This document shows, one piece after another, positions 56,540 to 64,000 of a stretch of DNA of 64,000 nucleotides. The number at the start of each line of letters is the position of its first letter. Position 1 is the first letter of the stretch. The translations under genes and the position numbers were made by a program. The stretch is from Arthrobacter sp. Bz4 (lineage in GTDB: Bacteria > Actinomycetota > Actinomycetes > Actinomycetales > Micrococcaceae), in contig NZ_QDAE01000008.1 of the NCBI RefSeq assembly GCF_003075455.1, positions 60,216 to 124,215 on the forward strand. The letters are read 5' to 3'. The notes under the pieces were generated by a model. That model was given only the letters and a program-made list of their open reading frames with translations. It made no database searches and was not told where the DNA came from.

Positions 56540-57364
56540 ATGCAGAACAACGACATGTTTGATGGATCGATTGACGATCTGGAGAGTGACCTGACCCACG
56601 GCCGTGTGCTTGACTGGGCCGAGATGTATGCCCTGAACGCCCTGAGTGACCGGGAGCGTCGGGCTATCGAGGACTACATCTCAGCCGCCGACCCGATCCA
56701 GCGGGAAGCCTTTGATGAGCGCGTCCGAGGTGCCCGTGAGACCCTTGCCCGGGCGTACGCGATCGACGACGTCGAACCGCCCCCGGCCTTGTTCGACCGC
56801 ATCCTGGCTCAGTTGCCGGCCGGTCTCCCCGAGCAGAACGCTTCCGCCGCGCCCGCCCGGGCCCAGGCGTCGGCGGGCACCTTCGATGAGCTGGCGAACC
56901 GACGCGAGGCAAAGCAACGCCGGCCCGTGGGACGCTGGCTGGCCGCAGCCGCAGCAGCAGTGGTCATCACCGTCGGCGGAGTCAGCGTCGCCCAGAACCT
57001 CCAGGAAACCTCGGTTGAACAGGAAGTGTTGCAGGCCCAGGATCTCCAGTCCGAAATCTTCACGATTCCGGCGGGAGGTACCGCGGAGCTGAAGCTCTCC
57101 CGTGAGGAAGACGCGGCGGTCATCACCCTCAGTGAGGTACCGGCTCCTCCCGTGGGGAAGGTCTACCAGATGTGGCGGGTTCCCACGGACGGGACCGACC
57201 CGGTCTCCATCAGCACCATGACCGCTGAGGACCTGCAGGAATCGCTGGTCACTACCGTCGAGGGCATTGGTTCGTCGATGGGGTTCGCCATCACCGTCGA
57301 GCCCGACGGCGGGTCCGAACGGCCAACCCTTCCGATCGTCGCGGAGATCCCCTTCGAGGCCTGA
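56540..57364 (+). CDS. rskA: RskA-type membrane anti-sigma factor
   Basis: A 274-residue anti-sigma factor. The N-terminal anti-sigma domain (about residues 10-90) includes LTHGRVLDWAEMYALNALSD, a membrane segment lies at about 132-152 (RWLAAAAAAVVITVGGVSVA), and the extracytoplasmic RskA C-domain includes VPAPPVGKVYQMWRVPTDGT. It holds SigK inactive at the membrane; proteolysis such as Rip1 cleavage releases it in mycobacteria. ATG 56540 overlaps the region just after the sigK stop, so the two are coupled. Confidence 0.92.
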   Translation: MQNNDMFDGSIDDLESDLTHGRVLDWAEMYALNALSDRERRAIEDYISAADPIQREAFDERVRGARETLARAYAIDDVEPPPALFDRILAQLPAGLPEQNASAAPARAQASAGTFDELANRREAKQRRPVGRWLAAAAAAVVITVGGVSVAQNLQETSVEQEVLQAQDLQSEIFTIPAGGTAELKLSREEDAAVITLSEVPAPPVGKVYQMWRVPTDGTDPVSISTMTAEDLQESLVTTVEGIGSSMGFAITVEPDGGSERPTLPIVAEIPFEA

Positions 57365-57438
57365 TCGGGCGCGTGAGATCGGGCGCATTGAAAGGACCTT
57401 ACCCAGCTGGACCTGGGCCGCCACCGTTATCGGGGTGG

Positions 57439-58197
57439 CTAGAATCCGGCAATAGTCTGAGCTGAATTGACTGGCACCACATGGAAAACTTCGGCGCTAC
57501 GCCCGGCTGGGAGGCCGCCGCGTGCGGCGTTGTCCCGGAGCAGCTGACGCACGACGGCGTCCATCCGGTCGGAGTCCGGATGTTGGCTGGTGTGGAAGTG
57601 AAGGGCGCGCAGCTTATCGTCCACCGTGTCAGTAACATCGACGAAGTGGTTTTCCAGGTGTGACGGGCCGGCATAGAGCCACAACCAGGGCACCCGGTGG
57701 CTTGCCAGCCCGGCAGCTTCCAGATCCGGGAAGGCAAACGGATTTTCGGCGGCCGGATACACCGCCCGGGTGACCGCTTCGCCGCAGGCCAGATGGTCCG
57801 GGTGGCTTTTTTGAATCCGGTCCCAGTTTCGCTCCGGGTGCATTGCCAGCACCACATCAGGACGGACCCGGCGGATCACTGCCACTACCTGCTTGATCAC
57901 CTCGGTGGAGGCTTCCAGGAACCCATCACGTTCACCCAGATAGTGGATTTCGCGAACTCCCACCTGCTGGGCCGCAGCAAGCTGCTCGGCCCTGCGGGTC
58001 CGCACGATTTCACTCTGCCCCTCGGGGTCGAACCCGCCGGCGTCGCCGTCGGTCATAATGCAGTAGTCGACGACGACGCCCGCCCTTGTCCATTGGGCCA
58101 CCGTTCCGGCTGCACCGAAGTCGATGTCGTCGGGGTGCGCCGCGAAGCACAACACCCGCACGATCTGATCGACGGCGGGATCAAAAACTGTCGCCAC
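57439..58197 (-). CDS. PIG-L family deacetylase
   Basis: A 252-residue zinc-dependent deacetylase of the GlcNAc-PI/MshB/Mca/BshB class. Zinc-binding motifs are CFAAHPDDIDFGAAGTVAQ and KSHPDHLACGEAV, and TDGDAGGFDPEG forms the active-site edge. In actinobacteria relatives act in mycothiol synthesis or removal, but assignment needs more than these motifs. It is convergent to rskA with a 75-bp gap and lies 5 bp before etfA on the same strand, so it may share the etf transcript. Confidence 0.87.
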   Translation of the reverse strand: MATVFDPAVDQIVRVLCFAAHPDDIDFGAAGTVAQWTRAGVVVDYCIMTDGDAGGFDPEGQSEIVRTRRAEQLAAAQQVGVREIHYLGERDGFLEASTEVIKQVVAVIRRVRPDVVLAMHPERNWDRIQKSHPDHLACGEAVTRAVYPAAENPFAFPDLEAAGLASHRVPWLWLYAGPSHLENHFVDVTDTVDDKLRALHFHTSQHPDSDRMDAVVRQLLRDNAARGGLPAGRSAEVFHVVPVNSAQTIAGF

Positions 58198-58202
58198 CGT
58201 GG

Positions 58203-59150
58203 TCAGGACCTGCGCTTCAGGATCTCGGCGGTTGCCTGCGGCAGCACCTTGAAAAGGTCACCGACCACACCGAAGTCGGCGATCTCAAACACCGGCGAAT
58301 CGGCGTCCTTGTTGACCGCGATGATGACCTTGGCGGTTTGCATCCCGGCTTTCTGCTGGATGGCGCCGGAGATGCCAGCCGAGATGTACAACTGCGGCGA
58401 CACTGTTTTGCCGGTCTGTCCCACCTGGGCGGAGTGTTCGATCCAGCCGGCATCGGTGGCCGCACGGGATGCCCCAACGGCGCCGCCCAGCGCATCGGCG
58501 AGTTCCTCGACGGGCGCGAAGTTGCCGTCGACTCCCCGCCCGCCGGCAACGATCACCCGCGCCTCGGTCAGCTCGGGTCGCCCGGTTGCCCGCTTCGCCG
58601 TTCGACCGGTTATCCGGGCCGTGTTGGCCGGGCTCACCGACTCAACCGTGACGACGCTTGGGACGCCCCCGTCGCCCACCGGTGCTCCCTCGACGGTATT
58701 GGCCTTCACCGTAATGAGAGGCGTGCCGGTCGTCACCTTCGCCTCGACCGCGTAGGAGCCGGCCAGCACCGACTTGGTGACGGTGAAATCCTCGCCGATG
58801 GCGACCGCATCAGTGATCACCCCCGAGGAAAGCTGAATTCCGGTCCGGGCCGCGATCTCCTTAGCCTCGAAGGTATTCCCCAGGAGGACTGCCGCAGGGG
58901 CGACCGACCGCACTACTTCGGCAAGGAAGGCAACCTTCCCGGCGACGAGGGAATCCTCGATGTCGGACGCGGCCGGCTGGTAGACGGACCCGACGCCGCG
59001 CGCACCCAATTCCTGAAGGACGGCGTCGTTCAGGTCACCGATGAAGGCGACGGCGGCGTCGCCGAAGGTGGTCGCAAGCGTGAGTAGTTCCCGGTGGCTC
59101 TTGTGCAGAACCTCACCCGGGTTATCAATCAAAACGAGAACTGTAGCCAT
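58203..59150 (-). CDS. etfA: Electron transfer flavoprotein alpha subunit
   Basis: A 315-residue EtfA. The N-terminal half carries EVLHKSHRELLTLATTFGDA and LAEVVRSVAPAAVLLGNTF; the FAD-binding C-terminal half has EARVIVAGGRGVDG, VGQTGKTVSPQLYISAGISG and VIIAVNKDADSPVFEIADFG, which bind FAD. With EtfB it passes electrons from acyl-CoA and other dehydrogenases to the quinone pool. It follows etfB by 45 bp on the same strand, as in mycobacteria (Rv3028c/Rv3029c). Confidence 0.95.
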   Translation of the reverse strand: MATVLVLIDNPGEVLHKSHRELLTLATTFGDAAVAFIGDLNDAVLQELGARGVGSVYQPAASDIEDSLVAGKVAFLAEVVRSVAPAAVLLGNTFEAKEIAARTGIQLSSGVITDAVAIGEDFTVTKSVLAGSYAVEAKVTTGTPLITVKANTVEGAPVGDGGVPSVVTVESVSPANTARITGRTAKRATGRPELTEARVIVAGGRGVDGNFAPVEELADALGGAVGASRAATDAGWIEHSAQVGQTGKTVSPQLYISAGISGAIQQKAGMQTAKVIIAVNKDADSPVFEIADFGVVGDLFKVLPQATAEILKRRS

Positions 59151-59195
59151 TGAGGTGGCTCCTTTGCGTTGTTCGAGCGCGGGTTCGGGGAGGTG

Positions 59196-60023
59196 CTACA
59201 GCAATTTTTGAGCTGCAAGGAAATCCACCAACCGGATCCCTGCGTCACCTTCGTCACTGATGATCGTTCCCTGGCCACGGGGCGGCCTGGGGTCCGCGAC
59301 CTGAACCGAAGTCCATGCGCCAGCGAAGCCCACCTCGGCTGGGTCCACACCGATGTCCTGCAACGACAGGGTGCTCAACGGCTTCTTCTTCGCCGCCATG
59401 ATGCCCTTGAAATTCGGGTACCGCGGCTCATTGATCTGATCAGTGACCGAGACAAGGGCGGGCAGGGTAGCCTCAACCGTCTCCGAGTAGACGTCGCCGT
59501 CCCGTCGGGCTGTCAGCGTCCAGGAACCATCCGCTGGCTGCAGCTCAAGAGATGAAGCGAACGTCACCTGCGGCAAATCCAGCCGTTCGGCGAGCTGTGC
59601 CGGTACCAGTGAGGTCTCGCCGTCCGTCGATGCCATTCCGGTGATGACCAGGTCTACCGACCCGAGATGGTTGACGACGGCGGCGAGCGCCCGGGAGGTC
59701 CCGGCCGCGTCCGATCCGGCGAGTGCATCATCGCAGAGGTGCACCCCGGCATGAGCGCCGATCTGAAGTGCTTTCTTGACGGCGCTGACCGCAGCGGACG
59801 GCCCCATGGTGACCGCGGTGATCCGATGGCCGGCCGCCTCTCCGCCATGGGATTCAACGAGTTGCAGCGCTGCCTCGAGCGCGTACTCGTCCAATTCGGA
59901 CAGGATGCTCTCATTCCGGTCGGTAGTGCGGTCGTCGCCTCTGATGTGGCGGTCGAACTGCGCGTCCGGCACATGCTTGACCAGGACCACTATCTCCAGG
60001 CCTGCGTGCGATGCCTCTTCCAT
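59196..60023 (-). CDS. etfB: Electron transfer flavoprotein beta subunit
   Basis: A 275-residue EtfB. It begins with EIVVLVKHVPDAQFDRHIR; the AMP-binding region includes ESILSELDEYALEAALQLVE and VTMGPSAAVSAVKKALQIGA, followed by LVITGMASTDGETSLVPAQL. ATG 60023 has AGAGG five bases upstream. It pairs with etfA downstream. Together they form the soluble heterodimer carrying FAD and AMP. Confidence 0.95.
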   Translation of the reverse strand: MEEASHAGLEIVVLVKHVPDAQFDRHIRGDDRTTDRNESILSELDEYALEAALQLVESHGGEAAGHRITAVTMGPSAAVSAVKKALQIGAHAGVHLCDDALAGSDAAGTSRALAAVVNHLGSVDLVITGMASTDGETSLVPAQLAERLDLPQVTFASSLELQPADGSWTLTARRDGDVYSETVEATLPALVSVTDQINEPRYPNFKGIMAAKKKPLSTLSLQDIGVDPAEVGFAGAWTSVQVADPRPPRGQGTIISDEGDAGIRLVDFLAAQKLL

Positions 60024-60089
60024 TGCTACCTCTTCTGAAGTTGGGGATCTGCCCAGCCCTAGCTAACCATATCGGGATCCCGGCCTGGG

Positions 60090-61658
60090 TTAGCCGTCGG
60101 CCCGGCCCACTGTCACATCAATGGTCTGCACTTCCCCGTTGCGCTGGAATTCAACGCTCACAGTGTCCCCATCGGCCTGCATCCGCACCGCTGCGGTGAG
60201 GTCGCGTGGATCGGTGATTGGGCGCCCAGCCACATTGGTGATGACATCGCCTTCCTGGAACCCTGCTGCCTCAGCGGGCGAGCCTGGTTCGACTCCTGCG
60301 ACCTCCGCCCCTACCGAGAAGGAGGTTTCCCCGTTGGTGTTCTCGGAAGCCGATGGCGAGACCGAAACGCCGAGGAAACCGTGCGAGGCACTGCCGTTGG
60401 CGATGATCTCCTGGGCAACCCGCTCAGCATAATTAATGGGAATGGAGAACCCCACACCGATGTTTCCGGTGCTTTCCCCGGAACCCGACGATGCGATCGC
60501 CACGTTGACGCCGATCACACTGCCCTGGCCGTCGACCAGCGCACCACCGGAGTTGCCCTGGTTGATAGCGGCGTCAGTCTGAATGACGTTCAGGTAGATC
60601 GACCCCTGCGACTGGTTCTGTGGCATTTCGGTGCCTTCCGGGGGAAGGAAGTTGAAACCATCCCCCTCTTCCTCAGGAACGGCATCGGAAAGCTCCTCCG
60701 GTACTGCCGAGGAGGCAACGCTGATCGTCCGGTTCAGCGTGGAAATGATGCCGTCGGTGACGGTTCCGCTGAGTCCGAGGGGCGCCCCGATTGCAATAGC
60801 GGTGTCCCCGACGTTCAGCTCATCGGAATTCGCCAGGGTAGCGGGTTGCAGATCGGGGGCGTCCACTTTGATCACCGCAAGATCGGACAGCGGATCGGTG
60901 CCGACAATCTCCGCGGGGAACACTCGCCCGTCGCTGGTACGAACCTCAACGGCCGCATCGCCCACCTGACCGCCGAGCGTCACCACGTGGGTATTGGTGA
61001 GGATGTGCCCGTCGTCGTCGAGCACTATTCCGGACCCTGAACCACCCGAGCCGGCGCCGCTCACAGCGATAGTGACGACGCTGGGGGAAGCCTTGACAGC
61101 GGCCCCAGTGACTTCGTTGACGCTTTCGGTGTCATTGACGACCACCGATTGTGACTGACCCGTGGTCGTAGCGGGGACGGTGCCCTGGTCGCCGAGGAGA
61201 CGATCGGCCCCGGCGACTACCCCGCCGCCGAGCAGGCCGGCGACGAGCACACCGCTGACGAAGGCCGCTGTTCCAAAGCGCTTCTTGTCCCGTCGGTGGG
61301 GAAGGGCTGCCGGGGGCAGAGCGGACCCGTAGAAGCCCCCGCTGGAGTAGGAGCCGTCATCGTAAGCGGTCGCCGTGGACTGGTCCGCGGAATACTGGTC
61401 GCTGTGAGCTGCCTGGGAATGAGAAACCTGAGACGGTGACGTAGGCGGCTGCACCGGGTGCGGCTGCGTCGAGGGGTGCTGCCCTGCTGACGGGTGCTGC
61501 TCTGAGCTGCCGGAGGGTCCCCCATCGGACGATGCGGCTGAGGCAGCGATCTCGCTCCCGTCGTCGGGACGAGAGGAATCCTGCCACCGGTGAAACGGCG
61601 GAGTCTGAGGGCGTGGCGGTATGTTGCGCTCGAACCCGTTGTTATTGTCGTCAGTCAT
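60090..61658 (-). CDS. HtrA/DegP-type membrane serine protease with PDZ domain
   Basis: A 522-residue protease. Residues 1-120 are disordered and cytoplasmic (rich in S, P, Q, H), a membrane segment follows at about 130-153, then a trypsin-like domain with the triad His224 (ILTNTHVV), Asp259 (PLSDLAVIKV) and Ser370 (INQGNSGGALVD), and a C-terminal PDZ domain (VEPGSPAEAAGFQEGDVITN) from about 430. It degrades or refolds damaged proteins outside the membrane. It resembles mycobacterial PepD and HtrA. AAAGG lies seven bases before the ATG. It is divergent from the TPM gene. Confidence 0.95.
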   Translation of the reverse strand: MTDDNNNGFERNIPPRPQTPPFHRWQDSSRPDDGSEIAASAASSDGGPSGSSEQHPSAGQHPSTQPHPVQPPTSPSQVSHSQAAHSDQYSADQSTATAYDDGSYSSGGFYGSALPPAALPHRRDKKRFGTAAFVSGVLVAGLLGGGVVAGADRLLGDQGTVPATTTGQSQSVVVNDTESVNEVTGAAVKASPSVVTIAVSGAGSGGSGSGIVLDDDGHILTNTHVVTLGGQVGDAAVEVRTSDGRVFPAEIVGTDPLSDLAVIKVDAPDLQPATLANSDELNVGDTAIAIGAPLGLSGTVTDGIISTLNRTISVASSAVPEELSDAVPEEEGDGFNFLPPEGTEMPQNQSQGSIYLNVIQTDAAINQGNSGGALVDGQGSVIGVNVAIASSGSGESTGNIGVGFSIPINYAERVAQEIIANGSASHGFLGVSVSPSASENTNGETSFSVGAEVAGVEPGSPAEAAGFQEGDVITNVAGRPITDPRDLTAAVRMQADGDTVSVEFQRNGEVQTIDVTVGRADG

Positions 61659-61973
61659 CGGAAAGCCTTTCGTCTCGATGCATCGAACTATGCCAAACCA
61701 ATCTGGATCTTTGGCGCACGTTCGCTGGATGAATACTGTGAGCCAACCGGGCGTCCGTTAGTCCTCATCCATTCTCCCCGGCCAGACTCCGCCGGCAAAG
61801 TCCCGGACCAGGTCCTGATTCATTTCGCTAGGGGCAGAGGTCGGTAGGTGGACTGCCTTATCGCGGCACCCTAGACTTCAAAAAGGGCGTGTGACAGCGT
61901 TGACGGCATCTACCGCCGACCGTTGGCCCCCACGCGCAGTGAAATTCCGGGGACACTTTTCGAAGGGTATTGA
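61659..61973. other. 315-bp divergent control region between htrA-like and TPM genes
   Basis: No gene is seen. It must carry the promoters for both neighbours. On the plus strand TGGACT (61849-61854), a 17-bp spacer and TAGACT (61872-61877) form a credible SigA-type promoter, giving a leader of about 90 bases before the ATG at 61974. I see no clear promoter for the htrA-like gene on the minus strand. Confidence 0.5.
61849..61877 (+). promoter_or_regulatory. Candidate SigA-type promoter for the TPM gene
   Basis: TGGACT at 61849-61854 and TAGACT at 61872-61877 are separated by 17 bases, the ideal distance. Start of transcription would be near 61884, and AAGGG lies six bases before the ATG at 61974. 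Confidence 0.4.
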
Positions 61974-64000
61974 ATGCGATCGAGTACCAGGCGCCTTGCG
62001 GCACTAGTAGGCGTCACCGCCGGACTGATGCTGCCCCTCACTACACTCCCCGGCGCATTTGCGGTGCCCCCGGTGGACTTCGGTGCAGAAGAGATCATCG
62101 ATGAGGCAGGAGTGCTCGACGGCGGTGGGCTGGCCGAGCTTGAAGACGCTATTGCCCAGCTCCGGGACGAAGAGGGCTACCGTTTGCGCGTCGCCTACGT
62201 GGACTCGTTCACCGACCCGACTGACGCCGACCAGTGGACCGAGGAAACCGCCACCGTCAGCGAACTAGGCGAGTCCGATGTCCTGTTGACCGTGTCCGTC
62301 GAGGGACAGGCTAGGTTCGTTGCAAGCAATTCCAGTCCCGTTCGCGCGGACGCACCACAAATTTTCACCTCCTACATTCTGCCTGAACTGGAGGACGGCA
62401 ACTGGGCAGCAGCCGGTGTTGCTGCAGCGACCGGAGTGTCGGAGTCCGTGTCCGGCGGTTCGGTGTCCGGTGGTTCGGATAACAGCCAGTCCGGTGGCAG
62501 CGGTCTCGGCGCAGTCCTGCTGGTTGGCGCGCTGGTGGCGTTGGCCGGTATCGGCGGTTTCTTCTTCCTGCGTTCCCGCAGCCAGAAGTCGCTGACCCGC
62601 GGACCGTCCCAGACCGAAGACTTCGGGCCCGGACGTGGCCCGGACGGGGAAGTCCTGGACCCGTTGGCAGCTTTCAGCGTGGAAGAACTGCGCAAGAGGG
62701 CGGGAAGCCTGTTGATTGCAGCCGATGACGCAATCAAGTCCAGTGAGCAGGAGGTCGGCTTTGCGCAGGCCCAATATGGCGATGCTGCAGTGCAACCCTT
62801 CGTCGATGACATCGCTGCGGCGAAGCGGCATATGAGTGAGTCGTTCAAGTTGCAGCAGCAACTGGACGACCATATTCCAGATACCGAAGAGCAGCAGCGC
62901 ACCTGGCTCGGAGACATCATCCGGCGTTGCGAATCCGTCAACGGTTCGCTGCAGGAGCACAAGGCCGATTTCGACGCCCTGCGCGAGTTGGAGCGCAACG
63001 CTCCCGCAGCGCTTGCCGCCGCACAGGCCTCGGCTGAAGCGGTCAGGACCCGTGTGTCCGACGCGGAGCAGCTCCTGCAGCAGCTGCAGCAGAAGTACGC
63101 TGATTCGGCTACCTCCCAGGTGCGGGACAACGTGGATCAGGCCAACGAACGGTTGCAGTTCGTTGGCAGTGCCGCCGACTCGGCGCAGCAGCACCTGAGT
63201 GCTGGCGATACCGGGTCTGCAGTGATCGCGGTGCGCGCAGCCGAAGAAAGCGTCCACCAGACCACCGTGCTGCTGGACGCAATTTCCAAACGGGCCACCG
63301 AACTTGATGCGGCGAAGGTAGAGCTGGACCGTTCGGTCTCCGACACGGCACAGGATCTGGCCCAGGCACAGGCGATGCTCAGCACCGGTCAGCACCAGGA
63401 TCTCGCCGGCCCGGTGGCGTCCGCCGAAGCCGCTCTCACCACCGTCCGCAACGAATCCACGGCTGGCCGGGTCGACCCGGTGTCGCTCCTGCAACGCATT
63501 GAGGCGGCTCACGCCCAACTCGATGCGGCACTGGGCGGAGTCAAAAACCAGACCGAGCAGGCGCAGCGCGCCCGGGAAGCTTTGCAGCATGCAATCATGG
63601 CAGCCCAGTCGCGGATTTCCGGCACCTCCGACTACATCCGTGCCCGACGCGGCGGAGTCGGCAGCGAGGCACGCACCAGGCTCGCCGAAGCGGAGCGGAA
63701 TCTCGACTACGCGGTACAGATCCAATCCGACGATCCGGTTGCGGCACTGTCGCATGCGCAGCAAGCCACCGCGCTAGCTGAACAGGCAGCACAGATCGCT
63801 CAACAGGACGTCGATGGCTTTGGCGGCGGCATGGGAGGCTTTGGTGGCGGCGGCATGTTCGGCGGCGGCCGCAATCAGGGTGGCGGAATGGGCGGCGCAC
63901 TCCTGGGCGGCATCCTCCTCGGCGGTATCCTCAATGGCGGCGGCGGAGGCGGCGGACTTTTCGGTGGCGGCGGAGACAGCGGCGGCGGATTCGGAGGCGG
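61974..64000 (+). CDS. TPM-domain membrane protein, 3' end cut off
   Basis: An open frame of at least 675 residues from ATG 61974 (AAGGG six bases upstream) runs off the end of the window. It has a signal peptide to about residue 30 (LPLTTLPGAFA), a TPM (TLP18.3/Psb32/MOLO-1) domain at about 36-150 (EEIIDEAGVLDGGGLAELED), a membrane segment near 178-200 (LLVGALVALAGIGGFFFL), a long cytoplasmic stretch of alternating helices that looks like coiled coil, and a glycine-rich tail (MGGFGGGGMFGGG). TPM domains are linked to membrane-protein quality and phosphatase-like repair; function here is unknown. A long frame on the opposite strand is a shadow. Confidence 0.88.
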   Translation, partial: MRSSTRRLAALVGVTAGLMLPLTTLPGAFAVPPVDFGAEEIIDEAGVLDGGGLAELEDAIAQLRDEEGYRLRVAYVDSFTDPTDADQWTEETATVSELGESDVLLTVSVEGQARFVASNSSPVRADAPQIFTSYILPELEDGNWAAAGVAAATGVSESVSGGSVSGGSDNSQSGGSGLGAVLLVGALVALAGIGGFFFLRSRSQKSLTRGPSQTEDFGPGRGPDGEVLDPLAAFSVEELRKRAGSLLIAADDAIKSSEQEVGFAQAQYGDAAVQPFVDDIAAAKRHMSESFKLQQQLDDHIPDTEEQQRTWLGDIIRRCESVNGSLQEHKADFDALRELERNAPAALAAAQASAEAVRTRVSDAEQLLQQLQQKYADSATSQVRDNVDQANERLQFVGSAADSAQQHLSAGDTGSAVIAVRAAEESVHQTTVLLDAISKRATELDAAKVELDRSVSDTAQDLAQAQAMLSTGQHQDLAGPVASAEAALTTVRNESTAGRVDPVSLLQRIEAAHAQLDAALGGVKNQTEQAQRAREALQHAIMAAQSRISGTSDYIRARRGGVGSEARTRLAEAERNLDYAVQIQSDDPVAALSHAQQATALAEQAAQIAQQDVDGFGGGMGGFGGGGMFGGGRNQGGGMGGALLGGILLGGILNGGGGGGGLFGGGGDSGGGFGG

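Noticed and set aside
62265..63764. 499-residue open frame on the minus strand
   Set aside because: It lies opposite the TPM gene and its product looks like a GC-skewed shadow (rich in C, R, G, H) with no recognisable domain.

Overview
The window is GC-rich, densely packed chromosomal DNA from an actinomycete. The best fit is Micrococcales, probably an Arthrobacter-like member of Micrococcaceae. This rests on the gene content: WhiB1, LpqB, MtrAB, PdtaS, an NAD-dependent glutamate dehydrogenase of about 1,600 residues and a SigK/RskA pair. Several blocks match the gene order known from Mycobacterium tuberculosis (whiB1-pdtaS; secA-hpf-comF-lpqB-mtrB-mtrA; a Rv3015c-like gene near mnmA and iscS; etfA-etfB). 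No mycolic-acid gene is seen. The genus is an inference. No rRNA, tRNA, CRISPR array, transposase or phage gene was found.

Region 1 (1-14190) is a cell-envelope polysaccharide locus. It starts inside a glycosyltransferase, followed by a large membrane protein carrying a perfect 9-bp coding repeat. A minus-strand operon glf - GlfT2-like galactofuranosyltransferase - ABC permease - ABC ATPase looks like a galactan synthesis and export unit. Next come all five enzyme types needed to convert UDP-GlcNAc to a UDP-2,3-diacetamido-mannuronic acid (WbpA, WbpB, WbpE, WbpD and WbpI types), plus a family 4 glycosyltransferase.

Region 2 (14382-30428) holds a large FHA/FtsK (EccC-like) ATPase, whiB1 with an apparent CRP-type site, pdtaS, the giant glutamate dehydrogenase, an orphan CpaE-like/CpaB-like pair, an excisionase-type DNA-binding protein, a LysM protein and an Rv3235-family gene that appears frameshifted. 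A 64-bp loop-free palindrome and three 16-bp tandem repeats lie between whiB1 and pdtaS.

Region 3 (30432-47863) contains secA, a YcaQ-like glycosylase, long-form HPF, ComF and the mtrA-mtrB-lpqB operon. Divergent from mtrA is a run of membrane protein, DUF4129, DUF4350, MoxR, DUF58, an APH-like kinase and DUF4166, mostly with overlapping starts and stops.

Region 4 (47860-64000) is housekeeping and stress: a MetE-like protein that has lost its zinc ligands, chorismate mutase, mnmA, cysteine desulfurase, a lipid-kinase-like protein, a pentapeptide protein, a J-domain protein with a degenerate NERD-like tail, trmL, a methyltransferase, sigK-rskA, a PIG-L deacetylase, etfA/etfB, an HtrA-type protease and a TPM-domain protein that runs off the end of the window.
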